Shown: positions 1 to 5,783 of the stretch, one piece after another
How positions within the stretch are numbered: the stretch's first letter is position 1
How the letters are laid out: each line of letters opens with the position of its first letter
From: Prosthecobacter sp.
GTDB lineage: Bacteria > Verrucomicrobiota > Verrucomicrobiia > Verrucomicrobiales > Verrucomicrobiaceae
Direction of reading: 5' to 3'
DNA: 5,783 bases
Assembly (NCBI GenBank): GCA_025869455.1
Contig: JAOZVT010000755.1
Span: 1 to 5,783 of the forward strand
Notes under the pieces: model-generated
Databases searched by the model: none
The model's input: only the letters and a program-made list of their open reading frames with translations
What the model was told of the DNA's origin: nothing
Position numbers and translations under genes: made by a program

Positions 1-345
1 GCCACGCCACCACCGCAGAAAAAACCTTGGCAAACGGCCATGAATGCTTTGAAAAATCTGGCCACCACTGCCAGATCACAAGCCCCTGGGCAGACCAGTG
101 CGCAGGTCTCTGAGATCCTGCGGCGTTACTTCATGGATCGGTACAAAATCCCTGCACCCTTCCGTACCAGTCGTGAGATTTTTGAAGGAGGTAGCATTCC
201 CGCCAATTCTTTGCGCCTCCATAAATATGCTGCCTTAGCGGATCTCTGGGATCAGCTCTCCTTTGCCCCTGAACCAGCTTCAAATGAAGAGTCTCTGGAA
301 CTCATCGCCAAGGCCATCACTCACCTGGAGGAAGACCGCCCATGA
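1..345 (+). CDS. DUF4381-like / BatD C-terminus-like small protein, 5' end missing
   Basis: The frame is open from the first base of the window and ends at TGA 343-345, so this is the C-terminal part of a longer protein. An ATG lies at 40, but 13 sense codons precede it in frame, including a proline run (PPP) and KKPW, which looks like the linker after a membrane segment. I therefore treat the gene as truncated by the window rather than starting at 40. The visible part is a soluble, mostly helical domain. Its pattern, VSEILRRYFMDRYKIPAP followed by RTSREIF and a later LADLWDQLSFAP, resembles the cytoplasmic helical tail of DUF4381 proteins and of BatD. Such proteins commonly sit between the MoxR/DUF58 genes and the VWA genes of Bat operons, and the context here matches. 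There are no catalytic motifs, and the molecular function is unknown. Its stop overlaps the next start (ATGA), implying translational coupling. Family assignment is by pattern only. Confidence 0.75.
   Translation, partial: ATPPPQKKPWQTAMNALKNLATTARSQAPGQTSAQVSEILRRYFMDRYKIPAPFRTSREIFEGGSIPANSLRLHKYAALADLWDQLSFAPEPASNEESLELIAKAITHLEEDRP
327..332 (+). promoter_or_regulatory. Ribosome binding site of the BatA gene
   Basis: GGAGGA lies 9 bases before the ATG at 342, inside the last codons of the upstream gene. This is the only strong Shine-Dalgarno sequence at a gene junction in the window, and it supports the start at 342. Together with the ATGA overlap it favours coupled translation of the two genes. 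Confidence 0.75.
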
Positions 346-1364
346 GTCCTTCTTACCGAGATTACATCCTTGCTCAGCCCTGGTGGCTGTTGGCCCTCGC
401 ATTACTGCCTATCTTGGTTTGGTGGCGTGGCCGTGTGGGGAAGGCTCCCGCTGTATCCTTTCCGACGGCGTTCATTCTGCGTGATCTTGGCTTCAAAGCC
501 AAGTCCACCTATGGCGGGCTGACCTTTGGATTGGTCTTAGTGAGTCTGTTTTTTGCCATCATCGCCTTAGCTCGCCCACAGAAGGTTACCTCTCGGACAG
601 AGGATAAAACTGAAGGGATCGCCATCTGTCTCACGGTGGACGTATCTCTTTCCATGTTGATTGAAGACTTCTTCATCGGCGGTTCTCCGGTGAACCGCAT
701 CACGGCGGCGAAGCGGGTGATGCGCGACTTTATCCGTGAGCGCGACAATGATCGCGTTGGCATCGTCGCTTTCGCTGGGGCGCCTTATCAGCCTTGTCCG
801 CTGACCTTGGATCACGAATGGTTGGAGTCGAACTTGGATCGTGTGCAGACGGGGATCATGGAGGATGGTACTGCCATCGGGTCTGGTTTAGCCGCAGCCG
901 CGCGCCGTTTGGAAAAGGAGACGGTTCCTAGCAAGGTCATTATTTTGCTCACGGATGGCTCGAACAACAGTGGCAAACTCAGCCCTCAGGATGCAGCGCG
1001 GTTAGCCGCTACTCTGGGTCAAAAAATCTACACCATTGCTATCGGCACCCCAGGCGTTCATCGCATTCCATTGCCAGATGGTCGAGTCATCACCAGTGGT
1101 CGGCAGGAGTTTGATGAAGGCACGCTCAAAGATGTCGCCCGCATCGGCAATGGCAGCTTCTACATGGCCCAGGATATTTCTGCGTTGAAGGAGATCTTTG
1201 ATACCATCGACCGCTTGGAAAAGAAGGAGATCAAACGCCGTAGCATTGTGGAAACGGAAGAGTTCTTCTTCATCCCCGCAGCACTGGCAGCGGCTTTGCT
1301 AGGCCTAGCACTTCTGCTTCGAATGACTTTCCTCAATTCTGCGCCTGTGGCTGTCGCCACCTGA
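342..1364 (+). CDS. batA: BatA-type VWA-domain membrane protein
   Basis: This is a 340-residue integral membrane protein of normal length for BatA. Hydrophobic helices are seen at about residues 12-28, 60-78 and 308-328, with the VWA domain (about 92-295) between the second and third. The MIDAS metal site is readable: DVSLS at 100-104, a threonine in EDGTAIG (T177) and an aspartate in LLTDGSNN (D205). CPLTLDHEW and the closing IFDTIDRLEKKEIK stretch are also typical of the family. Position 3 of the DxSxS motif, often Gly, is Leu here, but the metal-binding residues are intact. The first loop (29-60) is rich in Arg/Lys, so the positive-inside rule places the VWA domain in the periplasm. VWA domains bind protein partners through a divalent metal, and in this family the partners are thought to include the other Bat proteins and a MoxR ATPase. 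The start is set by the GGAGGA site and the 4-base overlap with the gene before. The exact physiological role is not known. Confidence 0.93.
   Translation: MSPSYRDYILAQPWWLLALALLPILVWWRGRVGKAPAVSFPTAFILRDLGFKAKSTYGGLTFGLVLVSLFFAIIALARPQKVTSRTEDKTEGIAICLTVDVSLSMLIEDFFIGGSPVNRITAAKRVMRDFIRERDNDRVGIVAFAGAPYQPCPLTLDHEWLESNLDRVQTGIMEDGTAIGSGLAAAARRLEKETVPSKVIILLTDGSNNSGKLSPQDAARLAATLGQKIYTIAIGTPGVHRIPLPDGRVITSGRQEFDEGTLKDVARIGNGSFYMAQDISALKEIFDTIDRLEKKEIKRRSIVETEEFFFIPAALAAALLGLALLLRMTFLNSAPVAVAT
1347..1360 (+). other. Small perfect hairpin at the end of the BatA gene
   Basis: GTGGC (1347-1351) and GCCAC (1356-1360) form a perfect 5-bp stem with a 4-base TGTC loop, just before the BatA stop codon and 15 bases before the next ATG. 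The next gene has no recognisable Shine-Dalgarno sequence, so the stem could influence ribosome re-initiation. It is short, not followed by a T-tract and inside coding sequence, so it is not convincing as a terminator and may be chance. Confidence 0.2.
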
Positions 1365-1375
1365 TTTGATTCGAC

Positions 1376-3331
1376 ATGACTTTTGCTTCTCCAGATCTGC
1401 TTTACTTCCTGTTTGCACTCCCCGTGCTAGTAGGCTTGCGCTACTGGTCCGCTTGGCGTGCCGGGCAGATTATAGAGTCCATGACGGCACCACGTTTGCG
1501 CTCACAGCTGGTGGTGGGTGTTTCTTCTTGGCGTTCGGGATTCATTTTCGCGCTGCAATTGCTAGCGCTGGTTTGTTTTATCTTGGCCATCGCTCAGCCG
1601 CGATGGGGGGAGGATAAGGTAATTCAAATTGAGTCAGGGCGGAATGTCATCATCGCCATTGATACGTCCCGCTCCATGCTTTCGAACGATATCGTGCCGG
1701 ATCGCATGACCCGGGCCAAATTGGCCGCTCAGGATGTCCTTAACACCTTAAAAACAGATCGTGTGGGGCTCATTGCTTTTGCCGGTAGAGCTTATCTCCA
1801 AGCCCCTCTCACCACGGATCATGAAGCGGTGGTGGAGGCCATTCAATCTCTGGATTTCACCTCGGTTCCTCGTGGAGGCAGCGAACTCGGCAACGCGCTC
1901 AAACTAGCCATGGAAACGTTTGAGAAAAATCCGGCCCGCAATCATGGCCTCATTCTCTTTAGCGACGGTGGTGAGCCAGATGCTCAGGTGCGTGAATACG
2001 CTCAGCAGGCGGCCAAGAAAAACATCCTCATCCTCACCGTCGGTGTAGGTACGGAAGAGGGCGCGCTCATCCCCGATCCAGACCCAGAGCGCAAAGGCGA
2101 CTACGTGCGTGACCGCAGTGGCAACGTGGTGAAAACCAAGCTCGAAGGCAGTGTCCTCCAGGAAATCGCCGCGACCACTCGGGGGCGTTACATGAAACTG
2201 GGTTCACAACCTCTGGCCACCTCCGTGGTGCGGGAATTGCTCTCAGCACTTCAAGCCCAAGCGAATGAAGCTCAGCAACTCGTCAAGCCAATCGAACGTT
2301 TTCAGTGGCCATTGTCTATGGGTGTATTGCTTCTTATGATTGCCTGGTCCCTTCGCTCTTCCTCCCCTCGGCGCAGACTAGCCCCAGCTTTAGCGCTGCT
2401 TTGCCTGGGCTTGACTGATAGCCCCGTCCATGCTGAGACGGTCACCCCTCCTTCCTTTTGGGCCTCCATCTTCAGTCAGGCAAAAGTCAGTCCCGAAACG
2501 GCTGAAGAGGCGCTGAAGAACGGGAACCACAAACTAGCCGCAGAACTCTTTGGCAAATTGATCGATAAAAATCCGCCGGAGTCCCTGCGCTACCGTTATG
2601 CGCAAGCCCTAGGCTATTCCGCACACCAGTTGAAGGACTATGACCGCTCGGTCAGCGCCTTCAGCCAAGCTTTGGAATCAAGTGAGCCTTTGCTCCAGGA
2701 ACAGGCGCATCAGGGGTTGGCCCATAGCCTCTATGATCAGGGAGATCGTGCGTTGGCCAAAATGCCCAAATTCACGCTGAAGTCCTGGAAAGATGCGGTG
2801 AAGCATTTCGATTCCGCCTTAAAAATCGACCCAGAAAATACCTCGATCAAAGAGAACCGGGAGTTTGTCAAAAAGCGCCTCGATGAGCTGCAAAAGCAAA
2901 TCGATATGGAGGAGAAGAAGGGGGATAAGGGTGAAAAAGGCGACAAGAAAAAAGGCAAAAAAGGAGAGAAGGGCGAAAAAGGTGAAGACGGCGAGGAAGG
3001 GGAAGAGGGTGAAGAAGGCGACGAAAATGGCGAAGGCCAAAAGAAGGATCGCAGCCGTAAGGAAAGCCTAGGCAAACAAAAAGGTGAACAGAAGGAAGAA
3101 GAGATTCCTGAAGGTCAACTCCAAGCCGCTAATAAAGGTGAGCCCAAAGACGAGAAGGGCGAGGAAGCCAAAGAACTCAAAGAATCCGAATCTGGAGACG
3201 ATCAATCCCAGGAAGCGACAGGATTTAGCCGCAATGAGGCCCGTTCCTTTTTGCGAGCTTATGCAGATGATCAAAAGAAAGCCCTGCTGGTGCGTCCACG
3301 TGATCCACCGGTAAATGGAAAAGATTGGTAA
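1376..3331 (+). CDS. batB: BatB-BatC fusion: VWA domain, TPR repeats and charged tail
   Basis: This 651-residue protein joins what are two genes in Bacteroides. The BatB part has helices at about 8-22, 55-73 and 311-326 around a VWA domain (about 88-295). Its MIDAS residues are DTSRS (96-100) and FSDGG (D197). The middle MIDAS position is a serine (PRGGSELG, S169) where many VWA domains have threonine. A further hydrophobic stretch (about 334-348), preceded by PRRR and followed by VHA-E, looks like a signal peptide with a possible signal peptidase I site after A353. The BatC part then has about three TPR-like helical pairs (375-500), including the family-typical WKDAVKHFDSALKIDPEN and NREFVKKRLDEL. 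A Lys/Glu/Gly-rich disordered tail with a collagen-like tract (516-550) follows, and the protein ends in GKDW, a terminus I associate with BatC-like proteins. Charges place the VWA and TPR parts in the periplasm. The start lies 11 bases after the BatA stop with no clear Shine-Dalgarno sequence, so coupling is likely. The domain call is firm and the function is inferred from the family. Confidence 0.92.
   Translation: MTFASPDLLYFLFALPVLVGLRYWSAWRAGQIIESMTAPRLRSQLVVGVSSWRSGFIFALQLLALVCFILAIAQPRWGEDKVIQIESGRNVIIAIDTSRSMLSNDIVPDRMTRAKLAAQDVLNTLKTDRVGLIAFAGRAYLQAPLTTDHEAVVEAIQSLDFTSVPRGGSELGNALKLAMETFEKNPARNHGLILFSDGGEPDAQVREYAQQAAKKNILILTVGVGTEEGALIPDPDPERKGDYVRDRSGNVVKTKLEGSVLQEIAATTRGRYMKLGSQPLATSVVRELLSALQAQANEAQQLVKPIERFQWPLSMGVLLLMIAWSLRSSSPRRRLAPALALLCLGLTDSPVHAETVTPPSFWASIFSQAKVSPETAEEALKNGNHKLAAELFGKLIDKNPPESLRYRYAQALGYSAHQLKDYDRSVSAFSQALESSEPLLQEQAHQGLAHSLYDQGDRALAKMPKFTLKSWKDAVKHFDSALKIDPENTSIKENREFVKKRLDELQKQIDMEEKKGDKGEKGDKKKGKKGEKGEKGEDGEEGEEGEEGDENGEGQKKDRSRKESLGKQKGEQKEEEIPEGQLQAANKGEPKDEKGEEAKELKESESGDDQSQEATGFSRNEARSFLRAYADDQKKALLVRPRDPPVNGKDW
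2921..3025 (+). repeat. Collagen-like Gly-X-Y tract in the BatC tail
   Basis: The tract encodes residues 516-550 of the BatB-BatC protein. Three Gly-X-Y triplets (GDK, GEK, GDK) are followed by a two-lysine interruption and then eight uninterrupted triplets (GKK, GEK, GEK, GED, GEE, GEE, GEE, GDE). Charge changes from lysine-rich to glutamate-rich along the tract. Glycine uses all four codons, so the repeat appears to be held at protein level and is not a recent DNA repeat expansion. There is no proline in the triplets and the tract is short, so a stable collagen triple helix is uncertain. A flexible, charged, low-complexity linker is the simpler reading. Confidence 0.8.
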
Positions 3332-3332
3332 T

Positions 3333-3336
3333 AGGA
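3333..3336 (+). promoter_or_regulatory. Weak AGGA ribosome binding site near the BatD start
   Basis: AGGA ends only one base before the ATG at 3338, too close to serve that codon, but 10 bases before the in-frame ATG at 3347. If this is the real ribosome binding site, translation starts at residue 4 of the frame as numbered here. Either start leaves the signal peptide intact. Confidence 0.35.
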
Positions 3337-3337
3337 A

Positions 3338-5783
3338 ATGAACAAGATGGGAAACATGACAAATGCGATTCGTGAATCGGCCACAGCCATTCGGCTGCTG
3401 GTGGCCCTTTGTTTGGGTCTTTCCAGCATGGCCTCTGCGGCTACCGTGAAGGCCTATGCTCAGCCGGATGTGGTGAAGCCCAATCGTACCTTTGCCTACA
3501 TTATCACGATTCAGGATGGTCAGCTCCAAGAGCTACCTGAGTTGCGGTTACCCCTCCAAATCCAGCAGGAAAACTCCCAGCCTTCTACTTCTCAGCAGCT
3601 TAGCATTACCAATGGTCGTCAGTCACTGTCCCTCCGTTTAACGTGGGGCCTCGTCGCTTCTGAACCTGGTGAATTTGTCATCCCTTCTCAAAACATCAAA
3701 GTGGATGGCAAAATGATCGCCACCAATGAGGTCAAGCTGACGGTGGGGCAGGGGGGCGATCCCAAGGTGGCGGATGGTGATGATCCCAACATGCCGATCC
3801 TTCAGATCGAATTGGGCAAAAAAGAAATCTATCAGGGAGAGGTCGTGCCGATCATTGGTTCCCTTTACATTCCGCGTCAGACCCAAATTCGGCGGGTGGG
3901 TATGATCGAAATTGAAAAGAGTGACCTCGCCATTGCTCGATTTCCTCAGCAGAGTGACCAGTCGATGGAGGCTATCAATGGTGTTGGTTACATCGTTTTG
4001 CATTACCGGAGCACCCTATCCTCCCTTCGCGCTGGAGAGATCAAAGTCGGCCCCGCTTCGGTGGAACTTTTGGTGGAAATGCCCGTGGATGATGATCCCA
4101 GAGCAGGAGCCAATGTCTTTCCACCTAACTTCCCGCGAGGCTTTTTTGGCGTGATGACAGAGCCGCGAAAGCTTGTGGTCAAAAGCCAAGAGATATCCGT
4201 CAATGTGCTGCCACTTCCCAAAGAAGGAAAGCCTGCCAACTTCAGCGGAGCTGTGGGTGAATTTGCCCTCAGTGCTAGCGCGACTCCGACCGAACTCACG
4301 GTGGGAGATCCTGTCTCAGTCGAGCTCGTGTTGGAAGGTAGTGGAAATTTTGATGCGCTGACCACCCCTGTCATGACTTCTGAAAGTGGTTGGAAATCTT
4401 ATCCTGCTAAACGTTACAGCATCGAAGGCCAGTTGGATCAAAGTCAGGTGCCTACCTTGGATCGCAAAATTGGTTATACTCAGGTTTTCATCCCCGAGGC
4501 TGTTCATAAAGAGTTGCCTCCCTTTGAGATCAATTTCTTCAGCCCGCATCAGAAAAAATATGTCACTCTGCGCACGGCGGCCATCCCCTTGGAAATGAAG
4601 CCTGCCGAGCCTACTCCTGCGAGCAGTGTGGCAGGTGCTGGAGCTTCCGCTGATGCTGCAATGCCGCCTCCTGTCGTGACTCCGCCACAGGCTGACATCA
4701 CAGACATTTTGGTGACTCCGCCTGCTAAATCGCACTGGTTGCTTCCAGTAGGTTCGCTCTTGATCCACAGCCCTACTTTCTGGTCGGCCCAGGTGATCCC
4801 TGTGGGCTTGCTGGTGTTGGCCAGCATCCTTGCCGTTGCTCGCAATCGTCGCGCGGCGCGTATGGCGGGCAGGGCAGGGGAACTGCGTGCGGCTTGGGCT
4901 GCTCTCGAAGCGCATGGTGGCAAAGATACCGAATTTCTCCATCAGGCAGCGCAATTCATATACAAGGCCAAGGCTGGTAGCCAGATCGATGAACCAGAGT
5001 TGAAAGCCATCTTGGAGCGTTATGAATCCGCTAATTTTAGAGGTCTGCCGCCGACCCCGGTCGCAGCAGATGAACAGCGTAAGATCACCAGCACTCTTCA
5101 TCGTCTCTTTACGCAATCCTTGGCCAAAGTCACCGTTCTCCTGACTCTGGCCTTGGTCATGGCTGGTCAGCTTCAGGCTCAGGAAAAAGCGGCAAGCCCG
5201 ACCACACCTGACGAGATTTACCAAGAAGCCTTGGCTCAAGTGGCCAAAGGTAACTTCCCCCGTGCCCAATACTACGCGGAGTCGCTCACGAAAAAAGACC
5301 CGCCACAGCTCAGTTCAGAGGTCTTTCAGTTGATCGGTCACGCCCGTTATCGTCAGGAAGACCTGGGGCGTGCCGCTCTTTGGTACCAGCGTGCCCAGCT
5401 TTTTGACCCACGCTCGCCAGAGCTTCGTCAAAACCTCCGGCACCTTCAGGAGCGTTTACGCTTCCTGACTTTTGACGTTCAGTCCCCCCTTAGTCAGTTG
5501 AGTCTTTGGCTGACGCCGAATGAGTGGATCTTGCTCGCGGCTGCCGGTTTTTGGTTGGTTCTCCTTTCCATCACCTGGCGTATCTGGGCGGGACGCAGAG
5601 TCGTGACTTGGGCCGTTCTTCTATCTATTTTGGGGCTGCTCGTCGCCATGCCAGCTTCAGTTTTTGCCGTCGTTCGCCCCCTAGGTGCGGACCGTGTGCG
5701 AGATATTTCTGTGGTTAGTTTCCCAGATGTGCGTGCTTATACGTCGGCCACCATCACCTCCGGCACTGTTATTGATCTCCCCC
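3338..5783 (+). CDS. batD: BatD-BatE fusion: oxygen-tolerance protein with TPR and SH3-like C-terminal part, 3' end missing
   Basis: The frame is open for 815 codons without a stop and runs off the window. Residues 1-34 form a signal peptide ending in MASA. Residues 35-420 are the beta-rich BatD ectodomain, with GEFVIPSQNIKVDG (111-124) and EGSGNFDAL (333-341) as family-like landmarks. An Ala/Pro-rich linker (about 420-465) leads to a helix at 486-501 followed by RNRRAAR. A cytoplasmic helical segment (502-595) resembles the BatD C-terminus. A second signal-like hydrophobic stretch (597-610, then LQA-Q) begins the BatE part: TPR-like pairs (about 624-705, including RAALWYQRAQLFDP), two helices (729-747, 755-776), and the start of a bacterial SH3-like domain (from about 785, ISVVSFPDVRAYTS). 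Alternating charges give periplasmic ectodomain, cytoplasmic helices, periplasmic TPR and periplasmic SH3. It starts 6 bases after the BatB-BatC stop; ATGs at 3347 and 3356 are alternatives. BatD and BatE are usually separate genes. The biochemical role is unknown. Confidence 0.88.
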   Translation, partial: MNKMGNMTNAIRESATAIRLLVALCLGLSSMASAATVKAYAQPDVVKPNRTFAYIITIQDGQLQELPELRLPLQIQQENSQPSTSQQLSITNGRQSLSLRLTWGLVASEPGEFVIPSQNIKVDGKMIATNEVKLTVGQGGDPKVADGDDPNMPILQIELGKKEIYQGEVVPIIGSLYIPRQTQIRRVGMIEIEKSDLAIARFPQQSDQSMEAINGVGYIVLHYRSTLSSLRAGEIKVGPASVELLVEMPVDDDPRAGANVFPPNFPRGFFGVMTEPRKLVVKSQEISVNVLPLPKEGKPANFSGAVGEFALSASATPTELTVGDPVSVELVLEGSGNFDALTTPVMTSESGWKSYPAKRYSIEGQLDQSQVPTLDRKIGYTQVFIPEAVHKELPPFEINFFSPHQKKYVTLRTAAIPLEMKPAEPTPASSVAGAGASADAAMPPPVVTPPQADITDILVTPPAKSHWLLPVGSLLIHSPTFWSAQVIPVGLLVLASILAVARNRRAARMAGRAGELRAAWAALEAHGGKDTEFLHQAAQFIYKAKAGSQIDEPELKAILERYESANFRGLPPTPVAADEQRKITSTLHRLFTQSLAKVTVLLTLALVMAGQLQAQEKAASPTTPDEIYQEALAQVAKGNFPRAQYYAESLTKKDPPQLSSEVFQLIGHARYRQEDLGRAALWYQRAQLFDPRSPELRQNLRHLQERLRFLTFDVQSPLSQLSLWLTPNEWILLAAAGFWLVLLSITWRIWAGRRVVTWAVLLSILGLLVAMPASVFAVVRPLGADRVRDISVVSFPDVRAYTSATITSGTVIDLP

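Noticed and set aside
1347..1375. Possible rho-independent terminator between BatA and BatB-BatC
   Set aside because: The stem is only 5 bp, lies inside the BatA coding end, and the following TGATTTGATT is not a T-tract. The tight gene spacing argues for one transcript.
1366..1617. Alternative + strand frame starting just before the BatB-BatC gene
   Set aside because: It overlaps the first 80 codons of the VWA gene in another frame, has no ribosome site and shows no protein pattern.
2737..3075. Minus-strand open frame with Ser/Pro/Phe repeats
   Set aside because: It is the complement of the Lys/Glu/Gly-rich BatC tail. Its low complexity simply mirrors that tract.
3068..3529. Minus-strand open frame spanning the BatB-BatC / BatD junction
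   Set aside because: It overlaps two well-supported + strand genes, has no family pattern, and nothing suggests a divergent gene.
4316..5269. Long open frame on the minus strand (about 317 codons) opposite the BatD-BatE gene
   Set aside because: The + strand frame here has clear family landmarks, membrane helices and continuity. The minus frame has no recognisable domain, is rich in Ser, Arg and His, and lies wholly within the coding gene, so it is a shadow.
1..5783. A wholly new system, mobile element, CRISPR array or RNA gene
   Set aside because: All four genes fit a known Bat-type operon order. No inverted terminal repeats, spaced direct repeats, transposase motifs or tRNA/rRNA sequences were seen. 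The novelty is limited to fusion layout and the tail repeat.

Overview
The window is a compact, single-direction (+ strand) piece of a Bat ("Bacteroides aerotolerance") type operon. It is fully coding apart from two gaps of 11 and 6 bases. Four genes follow one another: the 3' end of a small DUF4381-like / BatD-C-terminus-like protein (1-345), a BatA-type von Willebrand factor A (VWA) membrane protein (342-1364), a BatB-BatC fusion with VWA, TPR and a charged tail (1376-3331), and a BatD-BatE fusion that starts near 3338 and is still open at the window edge (5783). The gene junctions are an ATGA overlap, an 11-base gap and a 6-base gap. No promoter or terminator is visible, so this looks like the interior of one transcript.

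The base composition is moderate (around half G+C by eye) and Shine-Dalgarno signals are weak or absent at two of the three visible starts. With the fused Bat architecture, this suggests a Gram-negative of the Planctomycetes-Verrucomicrobia-Chlamydiae group, most likely a Verrucomicrobium/Prosthecobacter-like bacterium. This is inference from style and gene order, not proof. The usual upstream partners, a MoxR-type AAA+ ATPase and a DUF58 protein, would be expected to the left of the window.

How the parts fit: positive-inside charge places the two VWA domains, the BatC TPR and charged tail, the BatD beta-rich ectodomain, the BatE TPR and the C-terminal SH3-like domain all on the periplasmic side. 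Only short linkers and a helical BatD segment are placed in the cytoplasm. The two VWA domains carry MIDAS metal-site residues and probably bind protein partners, while the TPR regions are scaffolds. The family is associated with envelope or stress functions and with MoxR chaperones, but its molecular role is poorly defined.

The least ordinary points are these: (i) both fused proteins keep a signal-peptide-like segment exactly at the fusion joint; (ii) the BatC tail contains a short collagen-like Gly-X-Y tract that runs from lysine-rich to glutamate-rich; (iii) the BatD-BatE frame is continuous for at least 815 codons. I see no mobile element, CRISPR array, RNA gene or clearly new system.
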